Source of the DNA: Streptomyces sp. NBC_01142
GTDB taxonomy: Bacteria > Actinomycetota > Actinomycetes > Streptomycetales > Streptomycetaceae
Assembly (NCBI RefSeq): GCF_026341125.1
Contig: NZ_JAPEOR010000003.1
Coordinates: forward strand, 1,488,001-1,552,000
Direction: 5' to 3'
Length of the DNA stretch: 64,000 nt
Shown piece by piece: positions 18,618-27,796 of the stretch. The stretch's first letter is position 1, and every line of letters begins with the position of its first letter. The translations under genes were made by a program, and so were the position numbers. A model generated the notes under the pieces. That model had not been told where the DNA came from. It did no database searches and saw only the letters and a program-made list of their open reading frames with translations.

Positions 18618-19421
18618 TCAGCCGATGGCCAGGATCAGGCAGCGGACGCTGCCGCCCGACTTCTTGAACTCGCTCATATCGGTTCTGACAACCTGATAGC
18701 CCCACCGGTCCAGCTCGTGCTCCAGCTCGGGGGTGCAGTTGTCCATCAGGACATGCCGGCCCAGGGGGATGTTGTTGCACACGAAGTACGAGGTGGCGTC
18801 CTGCTCACTGCACTCGATACGCCGCTCGAAGGTGTCGCGCAGGAAGGCGAGGCTCTCGTCAGTGAACGCCCCGGGGTAGTAGAGCAGCGTGTCCTCGTCG
18901 ATGTAGGAGATGGCGAGCCCGAGGTGGTACATCCCCACGTCCTTAAGCTCAAGCTCGCCACGCAGGACGAGGTCGGGGAAGACCTCCCGGACGTAGCGGA
19001 TCGCCTCGGCCGAGGAGCGCTGGCCGTGCCCGAACAGGATGTCGCTGCCGTAATAGACAATGTCACCCAGACCCTCGAAGTAGACTGAGTCCGGGACCGT
19101 GAACACCGGGATCTCGTGCCGCCTCATCCAGCGGATGTAGTGCTCCACCTCGCCCTGGCGCTCCGCGTGCCGAAAGTTCGTTACCAGGAACTTCCCGCCG
19201 TGCAGCATGCCGGCGTCACCGATGAACGTCATGTCCGGCCATCCCGGCACTGCGTCCATCACCTCGATCTCGATGCCCAGCTGCTTCAGGGTCGCGTAGA
19301 CGTGATCCCATTGTTTGCGGGCTGCGACCTTGTCCACCTTGTTGTCGACGTTCATGTACGGGTTGATGGAGTACTCGATGTCGAAGTAGGTCGGCGGGCA
19401 CATTAGAACCTTTTTGATCAC
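18618..19421 (-). CDS. amidinotransferase-superfamily enzyme (DDAH/arginine deiminase-like)
   Basis: A 267-residue protein with the pentein fold of arginine-modifying hydrolases and transferases. MCPPTYFDIEYSINPYM opens the fold, FIGDAGMLHGGKFL holds the first acidic residue, an HLG motif lies near 165, and GGSVRCLIL at residues 255-265 carries the nucleophilic Cys at the usual C-terminal place. Members hydrolyse methylarginine or arginine to citrulline or transfer amidino groups. The GTG start at 19421 has GGGAGAA upstream. Co-oriented with the carbamoyltransferase, it may supply a guanidino- or citrulline-derived substrate. Hydrolase or transferase activity cannot be told from sequence. Confidence 0.8.
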   Translation of the reverse strand: MIKKVLMCPPTYFDIEYSINPYMNVDNKVDKVAARKQWDHVYATLKQLGIEIEVMDAVPGWPDMTFIGDAGMLHGGKFLVTNFRHAERQGEVEHYIRWMRRHEIPVFTVPDSVYFEGLGDIVYYGSDILFGHGQRSSAEAIRYVREVFPDLVLRGELELKDVGMYHLGLAISYIDEDTLLYYPGAFTDESLAFLRDTFERRIECSEQDATSYFVCNNIPLGRHVLMDNCTPELEHELDRWGYQVVRTDMSEFKKSGGSVRCLILAIG

Positions 19422-19610
19422 CGTGGCTCATTCTCCCTGCACGTCCATTCGGAACCGGCTACGGCGAAGACAGGCAGCGGTGACGGGGCAGGCCGTAAGC
19501 AACCACGAGCACCCTCCCGCCGTACCCAGCCGTCACACCGCACGGGCGGCAACGCGGCCCGCCACAGCGCCTTTCTGGTGTAACCGCAAGACAGCGACTT
19601 CGTAATTAAG

Positions 19611-20027
19611 TTGCAGGTAAATGGCAGACAATGGACCAACCTGGCCAGATCCGTCACAGCACTGCCCAGCTCCACCAGGGAGATCGTCGCCTTGGGCTTC
19701 TCCGGAAGCATCCAGACCGTCCGCCGCTACCTCCGCCCGTTCAAGGCCACCACCGCCGCGCCACCCGTGCACCGCCCGGCTCCACGGCCCCGCCGTATCG
19801 TCCGCTGGATCACGACCGACCCCGGAAACCTGACAGCCGATGATGCCGCCGACCTCAAGGAGGTTCGGACCTGCTGCCCCGAACTCGACGCCGTCACCCA
19901 CCACGTCCGCGACTTCGCCACCATGATGCGCAACCTGCGGAGCGACCAACTGCCCGACTGGATGGAGCGCGTCCTCGCCGACGACCTGCCCGACCTGCAC
20001 ACGCTCTATGGCATACCGCCGCAGCCG
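19611..20027 (+). pseudogene. ISL3-family transposase fragment
   Basis: The frame contains IVALGFSGSIQTVRRYLRPF (the HTH-to-core segment of ISL3 transposases), RRIVRWITTDPGNLTADDAA and ELDAVTHHVRDFATMMRNLR, a mid-section typical of these proteins. Both the N-terminal zinc-binding part and the C-terminal core are missing. The recognisable part stops where the P450 gene ends on the other strand. No inverted repeats were found. Confidence 0.75.
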
Positions 20028-21434
20028 TCACCTATCTCGCCGGCGAGATCCTGTGCGGTTGGGGAAGTTGTTGCTGTCGGTGCCGCGTGGCAGGCGCCGC
20101 ACTGCTCGGGCTGCCAGGGAAAAGTAGATCAACTGTGCCGCGCCGAAGGCAAGGCGCTCCGTGTGGTCGCGTGTCCACACGAGCATCTTCTTGAACCCAA
20201 TCCCGGGAGTTCCGGCCGAGCCGAGGGGCACCAGGCAGCAGAGGCCGCCTCCCTCCAGCGCCCGGGTGTGGCGGATGGGTGCGTGTACTGCGAAAGAGCT
20301 CAGCAGTTCTTGCACGATCACAGCTCCTGCTGTCCGAGAGAACCGCTCGGCAGGACACTTCCGTTGCCCCTTGCCGAAGACCACGAATCCGCTGTCGGCG
20401 CGGCTGTGGTGTTCCCATCTCTCCGGGATGAACGCGTCTGGTTCCGTGTGGCCCATTCGCTGGTGCTGGCTGATGTCCACCAGGAGCTGAGTCCCGCGCG
20501 GGATCGTCACCGTCGGGCTCAAGGGGACGTCGTTTATCACGAGTCGCTGGATCGTGGCGTGCTGGGGGTAGAGCCGCAGTGTTTCCGAGAGGACGTGGTC
20601 GAGGTAGCGGGCGTCGCGCTCGATGACCCGCTCGACGACGTGTGGATGCCGGGATGCCGCGAGCACGGTATGGCAGGCGAATTCGGAGAGCTGGTTAACG
20701 CCCTTGCTGAAGAACACACCCTGCAGGTGTTTCGCCCTGGAGTTCGTGTCGAGCGGGCTCTCGTGGCCGAAGATGCCGGGGCACCCGCCGTACTCGGTCA
20801 CCTTGGCCTGCAAAAGGCCGAGGAGCTCCAGCTTGGTGGAGACGTTTTTTGAGTGCCGAATTCCCTTGAAGTTCTTCGTGGTATCGCTGGCAGAACGACC
20901 GATCAGCACGATTTGTTCCTGCGATGGCGCAGCCCTGAAAACCAGTTCGAACATGAGGCGGGAGGCGATAGGGACGGTGAGGTCCGTGAGCCGCAGCACG
21001 CGGCTTGTGGTGCCGGCGCGCCGGACGTCCTCCAGGACCTGGTGGGTGCACCTCCGGGCCATGGCGACGATCTCCTCGCGCGGAACGGAGAGGGTGCGGA
21101 GCGTCGCCTTGGCCAGCTCCGCGTAGTGGGGATGGTCGGTGTCGATGCACTCCTGGTGTTCGTTCGCTGGCCTGTTGTAGTAGAGGAAGGTTCGCCGCGC
21201 GTGGGTATGTCCGCGTTGGCTTGCGGACTTGTGAGCGAAGAGCTTTTCCAGGAGATGCCCATGGATGTCCCGATTGGGGATCCGGATCGTCGGGGCGTCA
21301 GCCGGGTCGTCGCCTTTGGCGAGCAAGCGGAGCCTGTAGGCGTCTCCAAGGCGTGGATTCGCGGCAAATGCGAGCAGCACGGTGGCGGCAGCGGCTGGCG
21401 GGATCGCCATCAGCAAGATCAGGGGAACGCTCAT
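20028..21434 (-). CDS. cytochrome P450 with an N-terminal membrane anchor
   Basis: A 468-residue haem monooxygenase. Unusually for bacteria it starts with a hydrophobic segment (VPLILLMAIPPAAAATVLLA, residues 3-22), like microsomal P450s. The K-helix ExxR is in LSETLRLYPQ near 285, the meander PERW near 330, and the haem loop FGKGQRKCPAERF near 358 places the Cys ligand, with Ala where Gly is usual. The ATG at 21434 has GGAG seven bases upstream. The C-terminal 60 residues are basic and may be altered by the junction with the ISL3 fragment. No redox partner is nearby. With the carbamoyl- and amidinotransferase genes it suggests tailoring chemistry. Confidence 0.85.
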   Translation of the reverse strand: MSVPLILLMAIPPAAAATVLLAFAANPRLGDAYRLRLLAKGDDPADAPTIRIPNRDIHGHLLEKLFAHKSASQRGHTHARRTFLYYNRPANEHQECIDTDHPHYAELAKATLRTLSVPREEIVAMARRCTHQVLEDVRRAGTTSRVLRLTDLTVPIASRLMFELVFRAAPSQEQIVLIGRSASDTTKNFKGIRHSKNVSTKLELLGLLQAKVTEYGGCPGIFGHESPLDTNSRAKHLQGVFFSKGVNQLSEFACHTVLAASRHPHVVERVIERDARYLDHVLSETLRLYPQHATIQRLVINDVPLSPTVTIPRGTQLLVDISQHQRMGHTEPDAFIPERWEHHSRADSGFVVFGKGQRKCPAERFSRTAGAVIVQELLSSFAVHAPIRHTRALEGGGLCCLVPLGSAGTPGIGFKKMLVWTRDHTERLAFGAAQLIYFSLAARAVRRLPRGTDSNNFPNRTGSRRRDR

Positions 21435-21492
21435 GTGGGCTCCGTAAATGAGACTCGGATCTTGTGCGTGTCCGTTAGCTGGTTGGAGGCCG

Positions 21493-21792
21493 TCACCGGA
21501 GAGCTGTGCCGAAGGCACGCGCGGTGCAGGAAGCCACGGCGGGTGTGCGGGCTGCGGAGACCTTGGCTGGCAGCCCACGGGCGTGCTGCTTCTCGTCGTT
21601 TTCGAGTTCTTCTTCAGGCAGGAGCAGCAGCTTCGTGCCCGGGTTGATGTTGCCGGGGTCAGTGATGTCGTTCGCCTGGGCGGTCGCTGGCCACAGGCCA
21701 GCATCTCCGTACGCCCGCCAGGCAAGGGCTCGTAGGTTGTCGCCCTCCACACACCTGTGGTGGCTCGCGCCGCTGCCGGAGCCTGCCATCAT
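21493..21792 (-). CDS. small LysM-domain protein
   Basis: A 99-residue protein from an ATG at 21792 with GAGGAGG five bases upstream. Residues 10-65 match a LysM fold (CVEGDNLRALAWRAYGDAGL, then ANDITDPGNINPGTKLLLLP). There is no signal peptide or membrane segment, so it may act in the cytoplasm or be exported another way. LysM binds glycans such as peptidoglycan. It precedes the P450 by 58 bases on the same strand. Its role in the cluster is unknown. Confidence 0.65.
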   Translation of the reverse strand: MMAGSGSGASHHRCVEGDNLRALAWRAYGDAGLWPATAQANDITDPGNINPGTKLLLLPEEELENDEKQHARGLPAKVSAARTPAVASCTARAFGTALR

Positions 21793-21868
21793 TTCAGCCT
21801 CCTCATGCCCGTTGACCACGCCAGGGGCGGCCTCTTCTTCAGATATGTGCCCACGTGGAGAGCCTCCC

Positions 21869-22060
21869 TCACGTGCACCATTTGGGTGAGCCCTTTTCTT
21901 CCGGGTCGTGGAGGAGTCGGCGGGCGAGCTCTGTGTACTTCACGGCGGTGGCCGGGGAGAAGTCGAAGAGCACGGTCAGGGTGAGCTCAGCGATGCCTCG
22001 GTGGCGAGGTCCTCGCCCAATACTCGGTCGGCGCGGATGCGGTCGAGGCTGACCCCGTGT
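21869..22060 (-). pseudogene. fragment resembling the C terminus of an actinomycete site-specific recombinase
   Basis: Two frames read SLDRIRADRVLGEDLATEA and, after a shift, LTVLFDFSPATAVKYTELAR, reminiscent of the tail of recombinase-like proteins in Streptomyces (an RIRADRVLDEA block followed by a short helix-turn-helix). Recalled similarity only. Confidence 0.35.
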
Positions 22061-22210
22061 ATGGCGAGCTAGCGCTTGCGAAGTAAGTGCTAGGTCCGGC
22101 ACGTGACGCGGTTGGGGAGCCCCACTGCCATGTGCGGGCGGTCCCTCGCCCCGGCCGCCGCCCCCAGTCGGCCGTTGCCTGGCTGCTCGGCGGCCCGGGA
22201 TGGAGGGGAA

Positions 22211-22345
22211 CAGCTGAACGGCGCCGAGCTCGTCGACCGCGAACCGTACCCGCGCTGCGGCGCCCCGCCCGGCTCCGCCTGCCGGGCCGACTCCGGCGTC
22301 GTCGCCGTCGACTACCACACCGGCCGCTACTGGGCGTCCCGATAG
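22211..22345 (+). pseudogene. fragment of a small zinc-finger protein
   Basis: The frame LVDREPYPRCGAPPGSACRA, then DYHTGRYW, resembles a short CxxC...CR...H zinc-binding protein of Streptomyces that normally continues further. Here it stops at 22345, and its N-terminal part has no homologue I recall. Confidence 0.35.
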
Positions 22346-22392
22346 TACTCGCGGAAAAACAACGGGATAGTCCCTGACCTGTGGGTATTCAT
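22327..22392 (-). CDS. possible 21-residue peptide
   Basis: An ATG ORF 61 bases after the methyltransferase, same strand, reading MNTHRSGTIPLFF then REYYRDAQ. No ribosome-binding site is visible and it overlaps a remnant on the other strand. Listed because short peptides next to methyltransferases can be precursor peptides; the evidence is thin. Confidence 0.15.
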   Translation of the reverse strand: MNTHRSGTIPLFFREYYRDAQ

Positions 22393-22453
22393 GTGTCCGC
22401 CGCGGGGCTGTGGTACCGGTGCCGTGACGGGAGTCGTGGAGGGCAGCGCGTCT

Positions 22454-23248
22454 TCAGGGGCGTCGGCACAGGAAGAAGGCCCAGCCCACGTCCCCGGCGT
22501 CGATGGCGCGGATGACGCCCTGGTAGATCGCGGCCGTCTCCGGAGAGTGGCCGCGGACGTGGTCGGTCGCCCGCTCGTAGCTGGTGCGCATGTGCGCGGT
22601 GAGGTCCATGGTCCGCTCGATGGTGAAGCCGGCGGCGCGTAGGTGGGCGACGTAGGCGCGGCGGTCGGGTTGGGGCCGCATGCCGGCGACCCGGTCGTAG
22701 TAGAAGCGACGGCCGAGGTCGCTGACCTCCCCGGCGGGGGTAATGATGTCGTCGAGCACGAGCAGCCCGCCGGGGCGCAGCGCCCGGCGGATCTGGTCCA
22801 GCGCAGCGGCACGGTCCTCGACGTGGCAGAGCATGGCCTGGCACCACACGTGCGTGAAGGCACCGTGCTGGAACGGCAGCCGCATCGCATCGGCTCGCAC
22901 GAACCGCACGTGGCTCCCGGTGCGTGGTCGGCTGTCGAGGTGAAGGTGGAGGTCGGCGCCCACGACCGCGCAGCCGGTGGTGCGGGCCAGCCACGCGGCC
23001 GTGGCCCCCGTGCCGCACCCCAGATCAAGTACCGTCGAGTCCTGCGTAATCCCGGCCAGACGGCACGCCAGCGCGTCCCACGCGTCAATCGCCCGCCCCA
23101 GCCCGTCTGGGCCCGGCCCGGATGCCCCGTCGAAGTACCCCCAGTGCATTCGCCCCCGGTCATCCCAGGTCGCGGCATACGCGTCGGCGGCCCGGCGGTA
23201 GTACGCCACCGAACGCCCCGCCGCACCAGTCTCGTCCTGCCCCCCCAC
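22454..23248 (-). CDS. class I SAM-dependent methyltransferase
   Basis: A 264-residue methyltransferase of the UbiE/small-molecule type. Motif I VLDLGCGTGATAAWLA lies near residue 70, an acidic residue ends strand 2 (VVGADLH), FVRADAMRLPF is near 115-125 and ALRPGGLLVLDDII near 160. The N-terminal YFDGASGPGPDGLGRAIDAW recalls glycine/sarcosine or terpenoid C-methyltransferases. The GTG at 23248 is the most upstream start in frame and has only a weak GGGGG upstream. It probably belongs to the tailoring set at 16.9-21.8 kb but is separated by 660 bases of fragments. Substrate unknown. Confidence 0.82.
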   Translation of the reverse strand: MGGQDETGAAGRSVAYYRRAADAYAATWDDRGRMHWGYFDGASGPGPDGLGRAIDAWDALACRLAGITQDSTVLDLGCGTGATAAWLARTTGCAVVGADLHLHLDSRPRTGSHVRFVRADAMRLPFQHGAFTHVWCQAMLCHVEDRAAALDQIRRALRPGGLLVLDDIITPAGEVSDLGRRFYYDRVAGMRPQPDRRAYVAHLRAAGFTIERTMDLTAHMRTSYERATDHVRGHSPETAAIYQGVIRAIDAGDVGWAFFLCRRP

Positions 23249-23482
23249 GGGTACCCCCGTCCCACATCAACGTCTGCTCCGTGCAGATCCTGCCACCACC
23301 CGGGCCCGGACAAACGCCGTGCGGAACCGACGATGGGCTGTTGGCCTCGAACGTGACTGGCGGGGTACGTGGTCACCGGGCGGGCTCTGTCTTCTCGGCT
23401 GCTCCATCGAGCCGAAACGCACAGCAGGAGGATCGAACCTCATAACTCCGTGACCTGCGGAAAGGAGATGTGACACAGCTTC

Positions 23483-25082
23483 TCAGCTTGTTCTTTATCT
23501 ACCAAGATCTTCCGGGCTTGCCGATGGCCTTGAGGGTCTCGGCGCGTTTGACGGTCTTGCCGACGTCGTAGCGGGGTGCCCGGTGTTTGTTCTTGGCGCC
23601 GGGTGGCCGTCCGGGGCCGGCGCCTCGGGGTTTGGGAACACGGGTTGGGCAGGCGAGGTGAGCGCGGATGTTCCTGAACCCCCGGCGGACCCGGGCCGGG
23701 GTGAGCCGGTCGGAGGTGGCGGGTTTCTCCCAGGGCCGGCGGAGGTCCGCGGCGAGCGGCCGGGCGAGCCGGAGCTGGGTGTGAGCGACGATCAGGATCC
23801 AGGTCCAGCGGTCCGCCGCCTCGGGAGTACGGAGTTTCGGAGTGGTCCAGCCCAGGGTCTGCTTCGCGAAGCGGAAGGTGTGCTCCAGATCGAAGCGACG
23901 GAGAAATGCCTGCCAGAAGCGGTCCACGTCGTCCGGGGTTGCGCCGGTCTTAGAGGACCATAACCACACCGGCGGGGCATCCCGGTCCTTCGACAGATGC
24001 TCGACCTTCAACCGCATCAACGTCCCCTCGACCAACGGCAGTTCACCATCGTGGTCGAGCCAGGAGGAGCGGTGGGTGAGCCTTGGGTGGACCCGGTCCC
24101 ACGCCTGGGTCTCGGCCTTGCCGTAGTTGGTCGTGTCCGTGACCGTGGTGATCGCGGGCTCGGGCCAGGTTTCCGGCTTGGTGAAGCGGAATTCCGGACC
24201 GTGCTTGGGCGGCCGGCCGTTGACGCCGTGCATCCTCGGCGGCTTCGGCAGACGCATCACGCGGTCGGAGCGGACCCGGCCGACCAGCTCGACCGGCAGG
24301 TCGCGCAGGACCCAGGCCAGGCGGGTGACGTCGTAGCCCGCGTCGCTGACGACCACGATATGCGGGTCCCCGGTCTGCCACTGGCCTGCGGCGATGAGCC
24401 GCTCGACGACACCCCTCAACTGGGCGGCGGTGATCGCGGTCGCGTCGTCCGCAGGGCCGAGCCGCACCGCGTCCAGGATCGCGGTCCAGGACGTGGCACC
24501 CGGCTCCAGCACGGCCACGAAGGAGTAGGGCCAGCCCGGAATGAACTGCGACGCCGTCTTCGCCCGGCCGTAGACGTGGCAGAACAGCCGCTCCGCCGAA
24601 CACGGCGCGTCCGAACGAAGCCACGGCGACACATCGACCGCCAGCACCAGGCGCCCGCCGTCGAAACGCGGCAGCGACAGCCCGGCCAGCAACGCCCGCA
24701 GCCGACCGACGTCGAGCCGGCCGTGGTTCAAGCCGCCGTACATCGCTCCGTGCCCACGACGATGCTCGGGCAACAGCGTCAAGTCCACCGGGGACTTCAC
24801 CGCACCGTCCGCACACAGCACCGCGTCCGCCAACTCGAACAACTCGTCGCGCCGAGCGGTCAGACACTCGTAGAACTCTCCCCGGAAGCGTGACGCTTCC
24901 GCGAACGCTTCCCTCCGGACAGCATCAGGCAGCAGACTCACCCTCACGGCCTTCGTCGTGGTCACGTGCACCTTGGTCGGAGCACATGATCAGGCGAAGG
25001 CCGCCCCCGCGTCCGGCGAATCCCCAGGTGAGCGACTCAGTTCGAGACACCATTCGAGACCGGAAGATAAAGAACAAGCTCA
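23483..25082 (-). mobile_element. insertion sequence with an NF041680-type transposase
   Basis: About 1600 bp bounded by inverted repeats sharing AGCTTGTTCTTTATCT (23485-23500 and 25065-25080). The transposase stop lies inside the left repeat. No target duplication was found by eye, so the exact ends are uncertain by a few bases. Confidence 0.8.
23499..24971 (-). CDS. transposase (NF041680/IS701-like DDE type)
   Basis: A 490-residue transposase. LVLAVDVSPWLRSDA near 110-125 holds the first Asp, HIVVVSDAGYDVTRLAW near 205-220 the second, and RRFDLEHTFRFAKQTLGW near 365-380 the Glu. The C terminus is basic (GRPPGAKNKHRAPRY) as in relatives. Length is full and no shift was seen, so the element may be active. 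The start could be the GTG encoding the V of VRVSLLPDAV rather than 24971. Confidence 0.88.
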   Translation of the reverse strand: MHVTTTKAVRVSLLPDAVRREAFAEASRFRGEFYECLTARRDELFELADAVLCADGAVKSPVDLTLLPEHRRGHGAMYGGLNHGRLDVGRLRALLAGLSLPRFDGGRLVLAVDVSPWLRSDAPCSAERLFCHVYGRAKTASQFIPGWPYSFVAVLEPGATSWTAILDAVRLGPADDATAITAAQLRGVVERLIAAGQWQTGDPHIVVVSDAGYDVTRLAWVLRDLPVELVGRVRSDRVMRLPKPPRMHGVNGRPPKHGPEFRFTKPETWPEPAITTVTDTTNYGKAETQAWDRVHPRLTHRSSWLDHDGELPLVEGTLMRLKVEHLSKDRDAPPVWLWSSKTGATPDDVDRFWQAFLRRFDLEHTFRFAKQTLGWTTPKLRTPEAADRWTWILIVAHTQLRLARPLAADLRRPWEKPATSDRLTPARVRRGFRNIRAHLACPTRVPKPRGAGPGRPPGAKNKHRAPRYDVGKTVKRAETLKAIGKPGRSW

Positions 25083-25639
25083 GGAGGGCCCCAGTTCGGG
25101 TCGGTCGCTTCAGGGGTCCGTTCCTCCTCCGCCAGCTCATCGTCACCGTGATCATTGCCGAGTTGGCGGAGAGTGAGGCGAACTGCTCTGGCTGCGTCAG
25201 GCCCGGGCGACGCCCAGCGGCGTTTGCGCGCCGCACCGCGCTCCTGAACACGGCGTTGGCACCGCAGCGGCTTGCGGAGGTTTCCCCGGCGGCCCCGTCA
25301 GGGTGCCCGTATCCGATCGGTGTGGCTACGACGGCTGCTGACGCTTGGTTTGGTGAAGTCGTACGGCTTGGCGTAAGTCGCACGTTTGGGCGCAGGTTGT
25401 TGTGGCGTGTTCTTCCGGGGCTGGCCCTACACTTCGTCGGGTACGGAAAGTGGCGATTTGCTCATGTAGGGCCGTCTGCGTCTTCGTGGACTCATGGCAA
25501 TTTCGCGTGCGCGCTGCACGTGGCTGGTCACGAAGCAAGCTGCTCCCTCCAGGTCCGCCGGTTCTCGGCCTTCTGCTGGGCGGCCCTGTCCCGCATCCCG
25601 AACATCTGGTGCACCTCACTTGGCAAAGGAGCCCCTTCC

Positions 25640-27508
25640 ATGGCCACCAAGCAGAAGAAGACCGCGTCGTCCAAAGCTTCCGGCAACGGGCAGGACAAGC
25701 TGATCACATCTTTGAGGCAGTTCATCCGGACCAAGGGCGCGGGCTACCTGAAGGACCCGAACGTGACGTCCGTCGGGATCGGCTACAAGGAGAAGGACGG
25801 GAAGCGGGGCAAGGAGATCTCGCTCCAGTTCACCGTCGGCAGGAAGGTGGAGCCGGAAGGCCTCGAAGCGCTGGCGACCACGCAACTGCCCGAATCGGTC
25901 GTCGTCGACGGCGTCGAGGTGCCCACCGACGTCATCGAGCGCACATACGAGACCCAGTTCCGTGTCGTCGCCGAGGCGGAGAGCCCGGCCCGCAAGACCC
26001 GTCTCGACCCGATCGTCCCCGGCGCGAGCATCGGGCACGTCAAAGTCTCCGCCGGGACCATCGGAAGCATCGTCTTCGACAAGAACGACGGCACCCCCTA
26101 CATCCTGAGCAACTGGCACGTACTGCACGGACACCTCGGCGAACTGGGCGACGACATCGTCCAGCCCGGCAAGCACGACGACAACCGCATCGCCCGCAAC
26201 CACCTCGGCACCCTCAAGCGCTCCCACCTGGGCATGGCCGGCGACTGCGCCGTCGCCACCATCGACGGCCGCACCTTCACCCAGGACATCCACGAACTCG
26301 GCGTCATCCCGCAGGACCTGGGCGAGCCTGACCTGGGGGACAAGGTCGTCAAGAGCGGCCGCACCACCGGCGTCACCCACGGCGTCGTACGGCGTATCGA
26401 GACCATCGCCGCGATCGACTACGGCCCGGGCGTCGGCGAACAGGCCATCGGATGCTTCGAGATCGCCCTCGACCCCGACAACCCGCCCGAGAACGGCGAG
26501 GTCAGCATGGGCGGCGACTCGGGCTCGGTATGGATGTTCAAAACATCCAACGGCCGCCCCGGCAAAGTCATGGCCGGCCTGCACTTCGGCGGCGAGAGCG
26601 GAGACAACCCGGACGAGCACGCCCTCGCCTGCCTGCCGCGCTCCGTGTTCGAGAAACTCGACATCAGTCTCCAGCCGCCCACCCTCGACCAGGCCGAAGT
26701 CATCGCCGGCTACGCCCCCGACTTCCTGGGCAAGCGCATCGACCTCCCCAAGCTGAACGCTGCCATCAAGAGCGACGCCGTCCAGCTCGACGGATCCGAG
26801 GTCATCCCCTACACCCACTTCTCCCTCGCACTCAGCGAGTCACGCGGCTTCGCCTTCTACGTCGCCTGGAACATCGACGGCGCCTCGCTCAAGAAGCTCA
26901 GCCGCAACGGCATCAAGTTCGTCAAGGACAACCGCATCCCCGATGACGTCCAGGTCGGCAATGAACTGTACGAGGACAACCCGCTCGACCGCGGACACCT
27001 CGCACGACGCGCCGACCTGCTGTGGGGCAGCCCCGCCGAGGCCAAGAAGGCCAACATCGACTCCTTCATCTACACCAACATCACCCCGCAGATGCAAGAC
27101 TTCAACCAGAGCAGCAAGGGCGGGCTGTGGGGACAGCTCGAGGACGCCGTCTTCGCCGACGTCGAGGTCGACGACCTGAAAGTGAGCGTCTTCGGCGGAC
27201 CGGTCTTCCAGGAAGACGACCGCCTCTACCGCGGCATCCAGATCCCCCGTGAGTACTCGAAGGTCATCGCCTTCCTGGAGAACGGCGAGCTCAAGGCCAG
27301 AGCCTTCCTGCTGACCCAGAACCTCAACCAGCTCGAAGCCCTCGAACTCGACGAGTTCCGCGTCTTCCAGATCAGCCTCAGCGAAGTCGAAGAACGCGGA
27401 CGCTTCCGCTTCCCCACCGCACTGCGCAACGCCGACACCCTCATCGTCCCCGAGGCACTGGTGGACCGCGGCCCGCTTGAAAACCTCGCCGACATCCAGT
27501 GGCACTAA
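25640..27508 (+). CDS. trypsin-like serine protease fused to a DNA/RNA non-specific endonuclease
   Basis: A 622-residue two-enzyme protein. The first half is a trypsin-fold peptidase: TPYILSNWHVLHG carries the His (near 158), AGDCAVATID the Asp (near 202) and VSMGGDSGSVW the Ser (near 295). The second half is an NucA/EndoG-type nuclease, with NPLDRGHLARRADLLWG near 450-465 supplying the DRGH metal site and ITPQMQDFNQ following. No signal peptide is seen; the basic N terminus (ATKQKKTASSK) suggests a cytoplasmic protein. The ATG at 25640 has AAAGGAG eight bases upstream; the longer frame from 24890 is non-coding. Such fusions fit conflict effectors in which proteolysis unleashes a nuclease. 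Confidence 0.9.
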   Translation: MATKQKKTASSKASGNGQDKLITSLRQFIRTKGAGYLKDPNVTSVGIGYKEKDGKRGKEISLQFTVGRKVEPEGLEALATTQLPESVVVDGVEVPTDVIERTYETQFRVVAEAESPARKTRLDPIVPGASIGHVKVSAGTIGSIVFDKNDGTPYILSNWHVLHGHLGELGDDIVQPGKHDDNRIARNHLGTLKRSHLGMAGDCAVATIDGRTFTQDIHELGVIPQDLGEPDLGDKVVKSGRTTGVTHGVVRRIETIAAIDYGPGVGEQAIGCFEIALDPDNPPENGEVSMGGDSGSVWMFKTSNGRPGKVMAGLHFGGESGDNPDEHALACLPRSVFEKLDISLQPPTLDQAEVIAGYAPDFLGKRIDLPKLNAAIKSDAVQLDGSEVIPYTHFSLALSESRGFAFYVAWNIDGASLKKLSRNGIKFVKDNRIPDDVQVGNELYEDNPLDRGHLARRADLLWGSPAEAKKANIDSFIYTNITPQMQDFNQSSKGGLWGQLEDAVFADVEVDDLKVSVFGGPVFQEDDRLYRGIQIPREYSKVIAFLENGELKARAFLLTQNLNQLEALELDEFRVFQISLSEVEERGRFRFPTALRNADTLIVPEALVDRGPLENLADIQWH

Positions 27509-27555
27509 CTCCGCCGGTCACTGCCCGGTGTGTGCCCAGACGCTGCCCGGAGCCG

Positions 27556-27684
27556 GCGGGGGCCGCCAGTTCTGCTCACGCTGGTGCAGCGTCCGTTCGC
27601 AGACGCCGCGCAGGAAGAGCTCGCTGCTCACAGCTTCCGCGCCGTCGGTGCAGGGCCTGCGTGAGCAGAACTGGCGGCCCCCGC
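27556..27684. repeat. 26-bp perfect inverted repeat with a 77-base spacer
   Basis: The arms at 27556-27581 and 27659-27684 are exact complements (GCGGGGGCCGCCAGTTCTGC... in the left arm). They lie 48 bases after the protease-nuclease stop. A hairpin this strong could end transcription, or it may mark a tiny mobile element or an inverted duplication: the arms encode the same short GGRQFCSR-like string on opposite strands. Confidence 0.85.
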
Positions 27685-27796
27685 AGCCGTCTGGCCTGCC
27701 CCCGCACGGCAGGACGCCGCACACCTGCCGGTGAGCGGGGGCGTCCTACTGTGTGAGGGGCACCGCCCTTCATCGACCAGCAGGGAGCACCCGGTT

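Noticed and set aside
17229..19088. Long plus-strand ORF of 619 codons
   Set aside because: It is the shadow of the carbamoyltransferase and amidinotransferase genes, Val/Gly-rich and without motifs.
24890..25639. N-terminal extension of the protease-nuclease
   Set aside because: It overlaps the end of an IS element and lacks protein-like composition; AAAGGAG precedes the ATG at 25640.
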